Source of the DNA: Streptomyces roseicoloratus
GTDB taxonomy: Bacteria; Actinomycetota; Actinomycetes; Streptomycetales; Streptomycetaceae
NCBI RefSeq assembly: GCF_004117935.1
Contig: NZ_SDOY01000118.1
Location: 124,001-188,000 of the forward strand
Reading direction: 5' to 3'
Length of the DNA: 64,000 bases
Each line of letters starts with the position of its first letter. Positions within the stretch are counted from its first letter, which is position 1. Below the pieces are notes generated by a model. It was not told where the DNA came from and ran no database searches. It saw nothing but the letters and a program-made list of their open reading frames with translations. Position numbers and translations under genes: made by a program. Of the stretch, positions 8,202-16,542 are shown piece after piece.

Positions 8202-10123
8202 ACCTCGGCGACCGCCTGCGCGAACTGCGCCGCGTACAGCCGGGCGTACGCCCCGCCCGAGGACAACAGCTCCTCGTGCGTGCCCTGTTCGACGATCGAG
8301 CCGTTCTCCATCACCAGGATCACGTCGGCGTCCCGGATGGTGGAGAGCCGGTGCGCGATCACGAACGACGTACGGCCGTGCGCGAGGCGGGCCATCGCCT
8401 TCTGGATCAGCACCTCGGTACGGGTGTCGACCGAGCTGGTCGCCTCGTCGAGGACCAGGATCACCGGGTCGGACAGGAACGCCCGCGCGATGGTGATCAG
8501 CTGCTTCTCACCGGCGCTGACCCCCGCACCGTCGTCGTCGATGACGGTGTCGTAGCCCTCGGGCAGGGTGCGGATGAAGCGGTCGGCGTGCGCCGCCTTC
8601 GCGGCCCGCTCGATCTCCTCGCGGGTGACCTGGCGGGTGGCGCCGTAGGCGATGTTCTCGGCGATGGTGCCGCCGAACAGCCAGGTGTCCTGGAGCACCA
8701 TGCCGATGCCCGCCCGCAGGTCCTCGCGGGTCATCCTCGCGACGTCGACGCCGTCGAGGGTGATCCGGCCGCCGGTCACCTCGTAGAACCGCATGAGCAG
8801 GTTGACCAGCGTGGTCTTGCCGGCGCCGGTCGGGCCGACGATCGCGACCGTCTGCCCCGGCTCCACCGCAAGCGACAGGTCCTCGATCAGCGGCTTGTCC
8901 TCCTCGTAGCGGAAGGAGACCCCCTCCAGCGCCACCCGGCCCTTCAGCTCGGTCGGCTTCTCGCTCACCGGCGCGTCCGGCTCCTGCTCCTCCGCGTCGA
9001 GCAGCTCGAAGATCCGCTCGGCGGAGGCCACGCCCGACTGCACCAGGTTCGCCATCGACGCGACCTGCGTCAGCGGCATCGAGAACTGCCGCGAGTACTG
9101 GATGAAGGCCTGCACGTCACCGATGGACAGGCTGCCGCTCGCCACCCGCAGACCGCCGACCACGGCCACCAGCACGTAGTTGAGGTTCGAGACGAACAGC
9201 ATCACCGGCTGCATGACCCCGCTGTTGAACTGGGCCTTGAACCCGGCCTCGTACAGCGCGTCGTTCTGCTCGTGGAAGTCCTCCGCGGACTCCCGCTGCC
9301 GCCCGAAGACCTTCACCAGCGTGTGACCGGTGTACATCTCCTCGATGTGCGCGTTCAGCTTGCCCGTGGACTTCCACTGCTGCACGAAGTGCGGCTGCGA
9401 GCGCTTGCCGATCCGCGTCGCCACGACCACCGACAGCGGCACCGTGACGAGCGCCACCAGCGCGAGCAGCGGCGAGATCCAGAACATCATCGCGAGCACG
9501 CCGACGATCGTGAGCAGCGAGTTGATCAGCTGGCCCATCGACTGCTGGAGGGTCTGCGAGACGTTGTCGATGTCGTTGGTCGCCCGCGACAGCACCTCGC
9601 CCCGCTTGGCCTGGTCGAAGTACGACAGCGGCAGCCGCGCCAGCTTCGCCTGGATGTCCTCGCGCATCCGGTAGACCGTGCGGTTGATCACCTTGATCGA
9701 CATGCGGGTCGAGACCAGCATCAGCAGGCCCGCCAGCACGTACACGCCGAGCGCCAGGCCCAGCACCTCGCCGACCGCGGAGAAGTCGATGCCCCGGCCC
9801 GGGGTGAAGTCCACCCCGGACAGCATGTCCGCCATCCCGCCGTCGCCCTTGGCGCGCAGCGCCTCCAGCGCCTGCGCCTTCGTGGTGCCCGCGGGCATCT
9901 GCCGCCCGACCACACCCGCGAAGACCAGGTCGGTCGCCCGGCCCAGGATCTTCGGCCCGACCACGGAGGCCGCCACCGACAGCACGCCGGCGACCAGCAT
10001 CAGCCACAGCGTGCCCCGCTCCGGCGCCAGCTGCCTCAGCAGCCGCTTGCCCGAGCCCTTGAAGTCCATCGACCTCGAGTCCGGCCCGCCGCCGGCCATC
10101 ATTCGTCCGCCAGGACCGGCCAT
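8195..10123 (-). CDS. ABC exporter subunit, TMD-NBD half-transporter (catalytically competent Walker B, degenerate signature)
   Basis: 642 residues: six-helix exporter membrane domain (about residues 40-385) then ATPase. Walker A is VGPTGAGKTT (about 431), Walker B VLDEA with the catalytic Glu (about 559), and the switch His is IAHRLST (about 588). The signature is VSAGEKQ instead of LSGGQ. That is the pattern of the active half of heterodimeric exporters such as TM287/288 or LmrCD. ATG at 10123 overlaps the upstream subunit's stop by one base (TGATG), indicating translational coupling. The N-terminus is Gly/Met-rich. An insertion of about 45 residues after the first helices (around residues 80-120) is extracytoplasmic. 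Substrate unknown. Confidence 0.93.
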   Translation of the reverse strand: MAGPGGRMMAGGGPDSRSMDFKGSGKRLLRQLAPERGTLWLMLVAGVLSVAASVVGPKILGRATDLVFAGVVGRQMPAGTTKAQALEALRAKGDGGMADMLSGVDFTPGRGIDFSAVGEVLGLALGVYVLAGLLMLVSTRMSIKVINRTVYRMREDIQAKLARLPLSYFDQAKRGEVLSRATNDIDNVSQTLQQSMGQLINSLLTIVGVLAMMFWISPLLALVALVTVPLSVVVATRIGKRSQPHFVQQWKSTGKLNAHIEEMYTGHTLVKVFGRQRESAEDFHEQNDALYEAGFKAQFNSGVMQPVMLFVSNLNYVLVAVVGGLRVASGSLSIGDVQAFIQYSRQFSMPLTQVASMANLVQSGVASAERIFELLDAEEQEPDAPVSEKPTELKGRVALEGVSFRYEEDKPLIEDLSLAVEPGQTVAIVGPTGAGKTTLVNLLMRFYEVTGGRITLDGVDVARMTREDLRAGIGMVLQDTWLFGGTIAENIAYGATRQVTREEIERAAKAAHADRFIRTLPEGYDTVIDDDGAGVSAGEKQLITIARAFLSDPVILVLDEATSSVDTRTEVLIQKAMARLAHGRTSFVIAHRLSTIRDADVILVMENGSIVEQGTHEELLSSGGAYARLYAAQFAQAVAEVD

Positions 10124-11856
10124 CAGGCAGCCTCCGCCTCGGTCAGCTGGGAGAGCACGATCTCCCGGTACGTCTCGTTCTCCGCCATCAGCTCGTGGTG
10201 CCGGCCCGCGCCGACCACCCGGCCCTCGTCGAGGACCACGATCCGGTCGGCGTCCCTGATCGTCGACACCCGCTGGGCGACGATCACCACGGTCGCGTCG
10301 GCCGTCTCCTCGGCGAGCGCGGCCCGCAGCAGGGCGTCCGTCTCGTAGTCGAGCGCGGAGAAGGAGTCGTCGAAGAGATAGATCTCCGGCTTCTGCACCA
10401 GCGTCCTGGCGATCGCCAGACGCTGCCGCTGACCGCCGGACACGTTCGTGCCGCCCTGGGCGATGGGCGCGTTCAGCCCGCCCTCCAGCTTGCTGACGAA
10501 GTCCTTGGCCTGGGCCACCTCCAGGGCGTGCCACAGCTCCTCGTCCGTCGCGTCCGGCTTGCCGTACCGCAGGTTCGTCGCCACCGTCCCGGAGAACAGG
10601 TACGGCTTCTGCGGCACGAGGCCGACCGTGCGCGCCATGAGCTCCGGGTCGAGCGTCCGCACGTCCACGCCGTCCACCAGGACCTCTCCGCCGGTCACGT
10701 CGAACAGCCGCGGCACCAGACCGAGCAGCGTCGACTTGCCGGAGCCCGTCGAACCGATGATCGCGGTGGTCTCGCCCGGCCGGGCGACCAGCTCGACGTC
10801 CCGCAGCACCGACTCCTCCGCGCCCGGGTACCGGAAGTCCGCGCTCCTGACCTCCAGATGACCACGCCGGTCCAGGGTCCGCACCGGCTCGGTCGGCGGC
10901 ACCACGCTGGACTCGGTGGCCAGGACCTCCTCGATGCGCTCGGCGCACACCTCGGCGCGCGGCACCATCATGAACATGAAGGTGGCCATCATCACGGCCA
11001 TCACGATCTGCATCAGATACGCGAGGAAGGCCGTGAGCGCGCCGATCTCCATGGCGCCGCTGTCGATGCGGTGCGCGCCGAACCAGACGACGGCGATCGA
11101 CGACACGTTCACGACCGTCATCACGGTCGGGAACATCAGCGCCATCAGCCGGCCGGTGGACATCGACACGTCGGTCAGCTCGACGTTGGAGCCCTTGAAC
11201 CGCTCGCGCTCGTAGCCGTCGCGCACGAAGGCCCGGATCACCCGGTTGCCGGTGATCTGCTCGCGCAGCACCCGGTTCACCGTGTCGAGCCGCTCCTGCA
11301 TGGTGCGGAACAGCGGCCGCATGCTCCGGACGATCAGCGAGACCGCGATGCCCAGCACCGGCACCACCGCGATCAGCACCGCCGACAGCGGCACGTCCTG
11401 GCCGAGTGCCATCACGATGCCGCCGACGCACATGATCGGCGCGGAGACCATCAGGGTGAACGCCATCAGCGTCAGCATCTGGACCTGCTGCACGTCGTTG
11501 GTCGTCCGGGTGATCAGCGACGGCGCGCCGAAGTGCCCGACCTCCCGGGCGGAGAAGGACTGCACCCGGTCGAAGACCGCGGCCCGCACGTCCCGCCCGA
11601 GCGCGGCCGCGGTCCGCGCGCCGTAGTAGACGGCCGCGATGTTGCAGACGACCTGCACGAGGGACACGCCGACCATCAGCGCGCCGAACCGCAGGATGTA
11701 GCCGGTGTCCCCGTGGACGACACCGTTGTCGATGATGTCCGCGTTCAGGGTGGGCAGATAGAGCGTCGCGCTGGTCTGCAGCAGCTGCAGCAGGACCAGC
11801 ACGGCGATGGGTTTGCCGTACGGCCGGAGGAAGGTACGGAGAAGTCTTATGAGCAC
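10123..11856 (-). CDS. ABC exporter subunit, TMD-NBD half-transporter (degenerate Walker B and switch loop)
   Basis: 577 residues: exporter membrane domain then ATPase. Walker A is IGSTGSGKST (about 369) and the signature is a good VSGGQRQ (about 475). Walker B ends in LFDD, with Asp replacing the catalytic Glu (about 500), and the switch-loop His is Gln in VAQRVST (about 526). These losses complement the defects of the downstream partner, so the pair should form one active and one degenerate ATP site. I choose the GTG at 11856 (protein VLIRLLRTFLRPYGK...) because it follows AGGACCC and begins just before the first helix; an ATG at 11988 would add a 44-residue leader unlike the family. Confidence 0.92.
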   Translation of the reverse strand: MLIRLLRTFLRPYGKPIAVLVLLQLLQTSATLYLPTLNADIIDNGVVHGDTGYILRFGALMVGVSLVQVVCNIAAVYYGARTAAALGRDVRAAVFDRVQSFSAREVGHFGAPSLITRTTNDVQQVQMLTLMAFTLMVSAPIMCVGGIVMALGQDVPLSAVLIAVVPVLGIAVSLIVRSMRPLFRTMQERLDTVNRVLREQITGNRVIRAFVRDGYERERFKGSNVELTDVSMSTGRLMALMFPTVMTVVNVSSIAVVWFGAHRIDSGAMEIGALTAFLAYLMQIVMAVMMATFMFMMVPRAEVCAERIEEVLATESSVVPPTEPVRTLDRRGHLEVRSADFRYPGAEESVLRDVELVARPGETTAIIGSTGSGKSTLLGLVPRLFDVTGGEVLVDGVDVRTLDPELMARTVGLVPQKPYLFSGTVATNLRYGKPDATDEELWHALEVAQAKDFVSKLEGGLNAPIAQGGTNVSGGQRQRLAIARTLVQKPEIYLFDDSFSALDYETDALLRAALAEETADATVVIVAQRVSTIRDADRIVVLDEGRVVGAGRHHELMAENETYREIVLSQLTEAEAA

Positions 11857-12262
11857 GGGTCCTACTATCGCCCGCGCCCTCACGGCGTTACGACTCGTCG
11901 AGGCCTCGGCGGCGAGCCTTGCGAAGTCTTTACGAAACGGTGCCGGTCCGTAATGGGACGAGAGCGGATCGGCGGACGGCCGGCGCACCGGAGGCGCGGG
12001 GCGCGGCCGGGTGTCGGGCGCTGGAGGCGCGGCGGCGGCCGGGCGTCGGAGGCGCCGAGGTGTGGCCGGGCGTCGGGCGCTTCCCGGACGCCGCGGGTAC
12101 GGAAGGCGCGGGGGTGACCAGGCTTCAGGTCCGGGAGGCGCCGAGGTGTGGCTGCGCGTCAGGCGCCTCCCGGACGCCGCAGGCGCGGGCGACGCAGGGA
12201 CGGGCGCGCGTCAGGTGCCTCCCGGACGCCGCAGGCGCGGGAGACGCAGGGGCGGCCGGGCC
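11857..12262. repeat. Repeat-rich intergenic gap upstream of the ABC operon
   Basis: No gene is supported in these 406 bases. Two nested repeat families are visible. A roughly 45-base element starting GGCGCCGAGGTGTGG occurs at 12051 and 12137 (period 86). A 52-base unit containing GTCAGGCGCCTCCCGGACGC recurs at about 12154, 12206 and, partially, 12258-12270, the last copy running into the stop codon of the sugar kinase. Copies differ at a few positions. The first 80 bases (11857-11940) are less GC-rich and probably hold the exporter promoter. Confidence 0.75.
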
Positions 12263-13702
12263 TCAGGCGCTGAACGCGCCGGGGTGGATCTGCTCCCGCG
12301 TCGCCGTGTACTGCTGCCGTACGGCCTGCCCGACCGTGAGCTCCTCGCCCGCCTCGAAGACCTGCGCCGCCGCGCCCTGCCAGGCCGGCGGGGCGGTCGG
12401 GGAGAGCGCGCCCTGCGAGACGCCGAGGGCCCACGCGGCCTGCCGGGCGGCGCCGAGGGCCGCGTACTCGGCCGGCTGCGGCACGACGACCTGCGCGCCG
12501 AACAGCGCGGGCGCCATGGCCTGCACGGCGGGCAGCCCGGCGGCGGCGCCGAGCAGGAACACCCGGCGCACCTCGACGCCCCGCCCGCGCAGCACGTCCA
12601 TGGCGTCGGCGAGCGAGCAGAGCATGCCCTCGAAGGAGGCCCGGGCGAGGTGTTCGGGCTTCATCGACTCGCGGCGCAGTCCGGCGAGGGTGCCGGCGGT
12701 GTGCGGCAGGTGCGGGGTGCGCTCGCCCTCCAGGTAGGGCAGCAGGACGAGCCCGGAGGCACCGGGCGTCGAGGTGAGCGCGAGCGCGGAGAGCTCCTCC
12801 AGCGACTCGACTCCGAGCAGCTCGGCGGTGCCGCGCAGCGCCCGTACGGCGTTCGAGGTGTGCACGACCGGCAGGTGCATGCCGGCGGCGTCGGCGAAGG
12901 AGGTGATCATGCCGTGGGGGTCGGTCAGGGCCTCGTGGTGGACGGCCATGACGGAGCCCGAGGCGCCCAGCGAGACGACGGCGTCGCCGACGCCGAGCCC
13001 GAGGCCGAGGGCGGCGGCCATCGTCTCGCCGGTCCCGGCGGAGATCAGCAGGCCCTCGGGCGTGGTCCCGGCGGCCTCGGCGGGCCCGAGCACCTCGGGC
13101 AGCGCGGCCTGATGGCCCAGGGCGAGCTCGACGAGGTCGGGCCGGTAGGCGCCGTTGCGGGCGGACCAGTAGCCGGTGCCGGAGGCGGCGCCGCGGTCGG
13201 TGGTGCGGCGCGCGGGGCGGCCGAGCAGCTGCCAGACCAGCCAGTCGTGCGGCTGGAGGATCATCGCGACGCGCTGGGCGTGCTCGGGTTCGGTGCGGGC
13301 GAGCCAGCGCAGCTTGGCGACGGGAAGCCCGGAGGCCGGCACGTTCCCGACGGCCTCGGTCCACGCCTGCCGCCCGCCGAGGCCCTCGACGAGATCGGCG
13401 GCGGCGACCTGCGCCCGCTTGTCGTTGCCGACCAGGGCGGGCCGGACGAGCCCGCCCTGCGCGTCGAGCGGCACGAGCCCGTGGCCCTGCGCGGAGACAC
13501 CGATGGCCTGCACGCCTTCGAGCAGCCCGCCGGTCGCGGCCTCGCCGAGGGACAGCAGCCAGGCCTGCGGATCGACGTCCACGGCCTTGGGCTCCAGGGG
13601 GTGCGGGGCATGGCCGTGACGCAGCACGGCACCCGTCTCGCTGTCACAGACGACGATGCGCGTGGAATCGGAAGAACTGTCCAGACCGGCGACTATCCCC
13701 AT
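12263..13702 (-). CDS. FGGY-family carbohydrate kinase, xylulokinase-like
   Basis: 479 residues, two actin-like FGGY domains. The N-terminus VAGLDSSSDSTRIVVCD is the first phosphate-binding loop, and GVSAQGHGLVPLD with ALVGNDKRAQ is the sugar-binding part (xylulokinases have SGQMHG and W.D at these places). The second phosphate loop is VSLGASGSVMAV and the C-terminal adenosine motif is FLLGAAAGLPAVQAM. It should phosphorylate a keto-sugar such as xylulose. ATG at 13702. No sugar transporter or isomerase is adjacent, so the substrate is uncertain; its stop lies in the downstream repeat array. Confidence 0.85.
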   Translation of the reverse strand: MGIVAGLDSSSDSTRIVVCDSETGAVLRHGHAPHPLEPKAVDVDPQAWLLSLGEAATGGLLEGVQAIGVSAQGHGLVPLDAQGGLVRPALVGNDKRAQVAAADLVEGLGGRQAWTEAVGNVPASGLPVAKLRWLARTEPEHAQRVAMILQPHDWLVWQLLGRPARRTTDRGAASGTGYWSARNGAYRPDLVELALGHQAALPEVLGPAEAAGTTPEGLLISAGTGETMAAALGLGLGVGDAVVSLGASGSVMAVHHEALTDPHGMITSFADAAGMHLPVVHTSNAVRALRGTAELLGVESLEELSALALTSTPGASGLVLLPYLEGERTPHLPHTAGTLAGLRRESMKPEHLARASFEGMLCSLADAMDVLRGRGVEVRRVFLLGAAAGLPAVQAMAPALFGAQVVVPQPAEYAALGAARQAAWALGVSQGALSPTAPPAWQGAAAQVFEAGEELTVGQAVRQQYTATREQIHPGAFSA

Positions 13703-13723
13703 GGCACATGATTCTGCCGTACG

Positions 13724-14008
13724 TCAGGTGTTGCTGGTGCCCCAGTCGTCGTCCTCGTACTGCGCGACCTGGCCGTTGTGGCTGCGCCGCGCCCGGATCC
13801 TCTGCGCCTGCTCCCCGGCGGCGTGGAACGCCTTCCCGGCCGCCTGCCGCCCGGTCTGCGCGGCGGACTCGGCCGCGTTGCGCACCGCGGGGTTCTCGGC
13901 GACCTGCTTGGCCGACTTCTTCATCCGCTCGTACACCTCGCGTCCGGCCCGGGTCCCGATCAGGAAACCGAGGCCCAGTCCGGCGACGAACACCAGCTTG
14001 TACCGCAC
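13724..14008 (-). CDS. Small YtxH-like membrane-anchored protein
   Basis: 94 residues. One N-terminal membrane segment (LVFVAGLGLGFLIG, residues 4-17) is followed by the TRAGREVYERMK motif of the YtxH/YtxH-like family, then an amphipathic Ala/Gln-rich helix and an acidic tail (EDDDWGTSN). The GTG at 14008 is chosen because AAGGA lies nine bases upstream and because it puts the hydrophobic helix at the very N-terminus. It lies 21 bases upstream of the sugar kinase on the same strand. Function unknown; family members are small envelope proteins often linked to stress. Confidence 0.82.
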   Translation of the reverse strand: MRYKLVFVAGLGLGFLIGTRAGREVYERMKKSAKQVAENPAVRNAAESAAQTGRQAAGKAFHAAGEQAQRIRARRSHNGQVAQYEDDDWGTSNT

Positions 14009-14145
14009 GCTGCGATCCTTCCCTGGAGCGTCCTGGGGATACCGATTGGCGGAGCACCCCCCTGCTTGCGCTAATCTATGTCTCGCAGCGAGCGCCCGCC
14101 CCCCGGGCAAGGCCGGAGGTGGGACCGTTCGTCGCAACGCAGCAA

Positions 14146-14218
14146 TCCCCTGTAGCTCAATTGGCAGAGCAGCCGGCTGTTAACCGGCAGGTTACTGGTT
14201 CGAGTCCAGTCGGGGGAG
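14146..14218 (+). tRNA. tRNA-Asn (GTT)
   Basis: A 73-base cloverleaf. The acceptor TCCCCTG pairs with CGGGGGA, the anticodon stem GCCGG/CCGGC encloses loop CTGTTAA with anticodon GTT, and the T arm is ACTGG-TTCGAGT-CCAGT. The discriminator is G. No CCA is encoded. Confidence 0.97.
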
Positions 14219-14223
14219 CGCGA

Positions 14224-14296
14224 TCCCCTGTAGCTCAATTGGCAGAGCATTCGGCTGTTAACCGGAGGGTTGCTGGTTCGAGTCCAGCCGGGGGAG
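14224..14296 (+). tRNA. tRNA-Asn (GTT), second copy
   Basis: A 73-base near-identical copy of the preceding tRNA, six bases downstream. The acceptor and D arm are the same. The anticodon stem is TTCGG/CCGGA with loop CTGTTAA, and the T stem is GCTGG/CCAGC. Differences are compensated or G-U paired, so it should fold. CCA follows at 14297-14299, unlike in the first copy. The pair is probably cotranscribed and ends at the hairpin just downstream. Confidence 0.97.
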
Positions 14297-14307
14297 CCAC
14301 ACGGAAG

Positions 14308-14329
14308 AGGACCCTTCGGGGTCCTTTTT
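14308..14329 (+). terminator. Rho-independent terminator after the tRNA-Asn pair
   Basis: Stem AGGACCC/GGGTCCT with a short TTCG-type loop followed by five T residues. It begins 11 bases after the second tRNA-Asn. Confidence 0.88.
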
Positions 14330-14461
14330 CGTTCCCGGTGGAACCACCGGCCCGCCTGGGCAGTCTTCCAGATCGGCAGGGCCGCCCATCCGGAGCAGGA
14401 GATCGTATGAGCGGCTATGCTGCGGCAGACGGCGCGCACACTTGTACGTGCCGTGGTGTAC

Positions 14462-14535
14462 GGGGCGGTAGCTCAGCCGGTTAGAGCAGCGGACTCATAA
14501 TCCGTCGGCCGTGGGTTCGAGTCCCACCCGCCCCA
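14462..14535 (+). tRNA. tRNA with CAU anticodon (tRNA-Ile2 or elongator tRNA-Met)
   Basis: A 74-base cloverleaf with acceptor GGGGCGG/CCGCCCC, anticodon loop CTCATAA, T arm GTGGG-TTCGAGT-CCCAC, discriminator A and CCA encoded at 14536-14538. CAU is shared by initiator Met, elongator Met and Ile2. The first pair is a proper G-C pair, so it is not an initiator. The variable region TCGGCC resembles the Ile2 type, where the CAU anticodon is modified by TilS to read AUA. I lean to Ile2, but a covariance-model classification is needed. Confidence 0.93.
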
Positions 14536-14558
14536 CCAAGAAAAACGTTCTGACCTGT

Positions 14559-14583
14559 GAAAACGCCCTGAAGGGGTGTTTTC
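14559..14583 (+). terminator. Terminator after the CAU tRNA
   Basis: Stem GAAAACGCCC paired with GGGTGTTTTC (one G-U) around TGAAG, placed 21 bases past the CCA end. Confidence 0.8.
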
Positions 14584-15074
14584 GCGTGCAGCGGTCGCCT
14601 CCCAGTGGTGCAGCGAAACGGGTGCCCGCGGCTTGCCTCGTAAGGGCCGTACCTTCTCGACCTGCGGTTTCAGGTGGAGCGTGGGGTGATGGCCGCATCG
14701 ATGATCCCACGACGATCCCACGGCTCCTGGATATGACACGCCGCACATCGCGCGGAACGTCCGTGCCTTTGTCGCCGCTGATCAGTCCCGGGAAATGCTG
14801 CTCAGCAGTCTCGGACCGCCCGCTTCGATCCGTCTCCTCGGTGCGTAAAGACTACGGCGACTTGGTCACGTAGAGTGACCGTCCGTCGTGCCGGGCCGCG
14901 CAGGCTGCGCCTCGCCGGCACCTCGACGTCGTCGGTGCGCCCTGGACGGTCGGCGACCGTGTCGCCGGCCTGGCGCCGGCCACCTCAAGCCCGTCGGTAC
15001 CCATGCAGGACGCCTGGGATCGCGGCTACGGCGCGCGCCGACCGTATTCTGGGGACAACGGGAAGGAGCCGTTG
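14584..15074. other. Intergenic stretch downstream of the tRNAs, no supported gene
   Basis: Roughly 490 bases without a convincing reading frame. Several open frames cross it, but their protein sequences are of the spurious tRNA-flank kind, and codon bias does not continue in any of them. The stretch between about 14690 and 14880 is noticeably lower in GC than its surroundings, as expected for a site that has received and lost foreign DNA next to a tRNA. No integrase or direct repeat of the tRNA 3' end was found by eye. Confidence 0.5.
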
Positions 15075-15629
15075 ATGAGCGTCGAGGCGATCATGCACAC
15101 CGAGTTCCCCGAGGGATACACGGTCTTCTTCGGTGCCGACGGGAAGGTGATCATGACTCCGCAGAGCTTGGAGCACTCCAGCACGATCAAGTCGTTGCAG
15201 TACGACACGATCGTGTCGCTCGGGCGCCACGCGAAGACTGTCTCGGACGTCTATCTCGACTTCCCGGCGGACGAGAACTCCGCTCCCGATCTCGCGATCC
15301 TGCGCGAGGACTCCCAGAGGGTGGGCAAGCGCTATAGCTTCGAGGACGTCCTGCTGATCGCGGAGGTGGTGTCCGTCTCCTCGGCGCGCAAGGACTACGA
15401 CGACTGTACCGCCAAGTACGGCCGCTACGGCATCCCCGTCTACCTGGTGGTAGACCCGTACGCCGCGGAGGTCGTCGTCCACACGCAGCCCACCGGAACC
15501 GGCTACATCGCGGCGCACACGCACAAGTACGGCACCGGCAAGCTCCCCATCGATCTGGCCGACGGCCGCACCTTCACTCTCGACCTGGACGAGCTGCCCC
15601 GACCCGAACCGGAGACCGGCGCGCGCTGA
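15075..15629 (+). CDS. Uma2-family putative endonuclease
   Basis: 184 residues. The PD-(D/E)XK-like core of the Uma2 (DUF820) family is visible: APDLAILRED carries the acidic residue, then VLLIAEVVSVSSARKDYDD supplies E and the K-containing strand, followed by KYGRYGIPVYLVVDP, the family hallmark. The N-terminal half has FPEGYTVFFGADGKVIM. Uma2 proteins are common in Streptomyces, cyanobacteria and other multicellular bacteria; a nuclease role is predicted from fold and not established. ATG at 15075 follows GGAAGGAG six bases away. It lies just after a tRNA cluster and before gene fragments, suggesting an acquired or turning-over locus. Confidence 0.88.
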   Translation: MSVEAIMHTEFPEGYTVFFGADGKVIMTPQSLEHSSTIKSLQYDTIVSLGRHAKTVSDVYLDFPADENSAPDLAILREDSQRVGKRYSFEDVLLIAEVVSVSSARKDYDDCTAKYGRYGIPVYLVVDPYAAEVVVHTQPTGTGYIAAHTHKYGTGKLPIDLADGRTFTLDLDELPRPEPETGAR

Positions 15630-15663
15630 CGAGCCGACTGCTGGTGGCCGGGATGAAGCCGGC

Positions 15664-15986
15664 GTGTCAGCGGTGGTCATTGAAGCGCGGGGTGTGAGTG
15701 ACGATTTCAGGCCGCGACCGACTGTCGATGATCTTGTCAGGCTGATTCCGGCGGTCGTCCCCCTTGAGCGCGTCGACGCGGAGCTGGTGGTGATGGGGAG
15801 CGGTATGGGGCGCTCGCCGGTTTTGCGCCCGAACTCGGGACTCCGGTCTGGTGCGAGCAGGTCCTGGAGGCGATGCATCCCGGTGACCCGGCCGCCCAGC
15901 GGACGGTGCTTGCGGTACTGAACGGCGGGCGGGTCCTGCCGGTCCCCGGGCGAACCGGCGTGCCGCGTCGGCTGACGGTCCCATGA
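15664..15986 (+). pseudogene. Frameshifted remnant of an unidentified gene
   Basis: Two overlapping frames both look coding over parts of this stretch. From GTG 15664 one reads RPTVDDLVRLIPAVVPLERVD; from about 15800 a frame shifted by one base continues with LAGFAPELGTPVWCEQVLEA and ends at TGA 15984-15986. Neither part alone makes a plausible complete protein. A one-base frameshift near 15795-15810 would join them. The product is not recognised. Alternatives: two unrelated short fragments, or a chance open frame. Confidence 0.4.
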
Positions 15987-16031
15987 TGGCGGCCGGCGGC
16001 TGGGGCGCGGCCTGGAAGTACACCAAGTGTC

Positions 16032-16232
16032 GCCTACGTCGCGGCGGTCTTCGTGCCGGGAGTCACGGGCTTCAAGGGGATCAAGGCGCTCGGCGGCGTG
16101 AAGACCACCGCCAAGCCGCTGGTGAAGGCCGGCAACGCCGATGACTTCCTCGAGATCGCTGGTGGCGCCGCCACCGAGATCATCGGTGTCAACGGCATCA
16201 GGGACAACCGCTTCTGGGTATGTGTCACATGA
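16032..16232 (+). pseudogene. Remnant resembling a polymorphic-toxin or RHS-associated segment
   Basis: About 66 codons ending at TGA 16230-16232. The frame reads AYVAAVFVPGVTGFKGIKAL and then Ala/Lys-rich sequence to NADDFLEIAGG. This hydrophobic-then-Ala/Lys pattern is common just before the C-terminal toxin domain of secreted RHS or HINT-type proteins. There is no start codon in frame after the previous stop; an ATG at 15983 lies in another frame and would need a one-base shift. It is most likely a decayed end of a larger gene. Confidence 0.4.
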
Positions 16233-16542
16233 CGTGGTGAAGTCCCGGCGCTCCCCGCGCTGGATCGTCACCCCATCCGTTTCACCGTCAGTTGCATGCA
16301 CGTGGGCGCGGTGCACGCCGCGGAATTCGCCGCGCCCGCTGCTTCCGGGCACAGCGGCAATCGCTGCCTCGGTCACTGGGAGACGACCGAAGGTCGGCCC
16401 CCCTCCATGCCGGATGAACCGCTCGAACCGGACAGCTGTCCACCTGGGGCGACGGGGAGGGCAACCCTCGGCGTTCTGCCCAGAGCCCAGAGCCCAAAGT
16501 CGGGGACGGCCTGTGTCGTACGTGGGTGCGACACTTCGGTCC
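16233..16542. other. Intergenic stretch, no supported gene
   Basis: 310 bases between the remnant and the FGE-like gene. No frame shows the expected third-position GC bias over a useful length. The last 60 bases presumably hold the promoter of the FGE-like gene; no clear -35/-10 pair is visible. Confidence 0.5.

Noticed and set aside
12154..12265. The 52-bp repeats as a CRISPR array
   Set aside because: The repeats are contiguous and degenerate without unique spacers, and no cas genes are present.
14462..14538. The CAU tRNA as an occupied attachment site
   Set aside because: No integrase nearby and no second copy of the tRNA 3' end seen downstream within the window.
14511..14873. An open frame of 120 codons starting inside the CAU tRNA
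   Set aside because: It begins in the tRNA T arm and crosses a terminator; its protein has no family resemblance.
15026..15208. A small minus-strand frame inside the Uma2 gene
   Set aside because: No ribosome site and fully covered by the better-supported Uma2 CDS.
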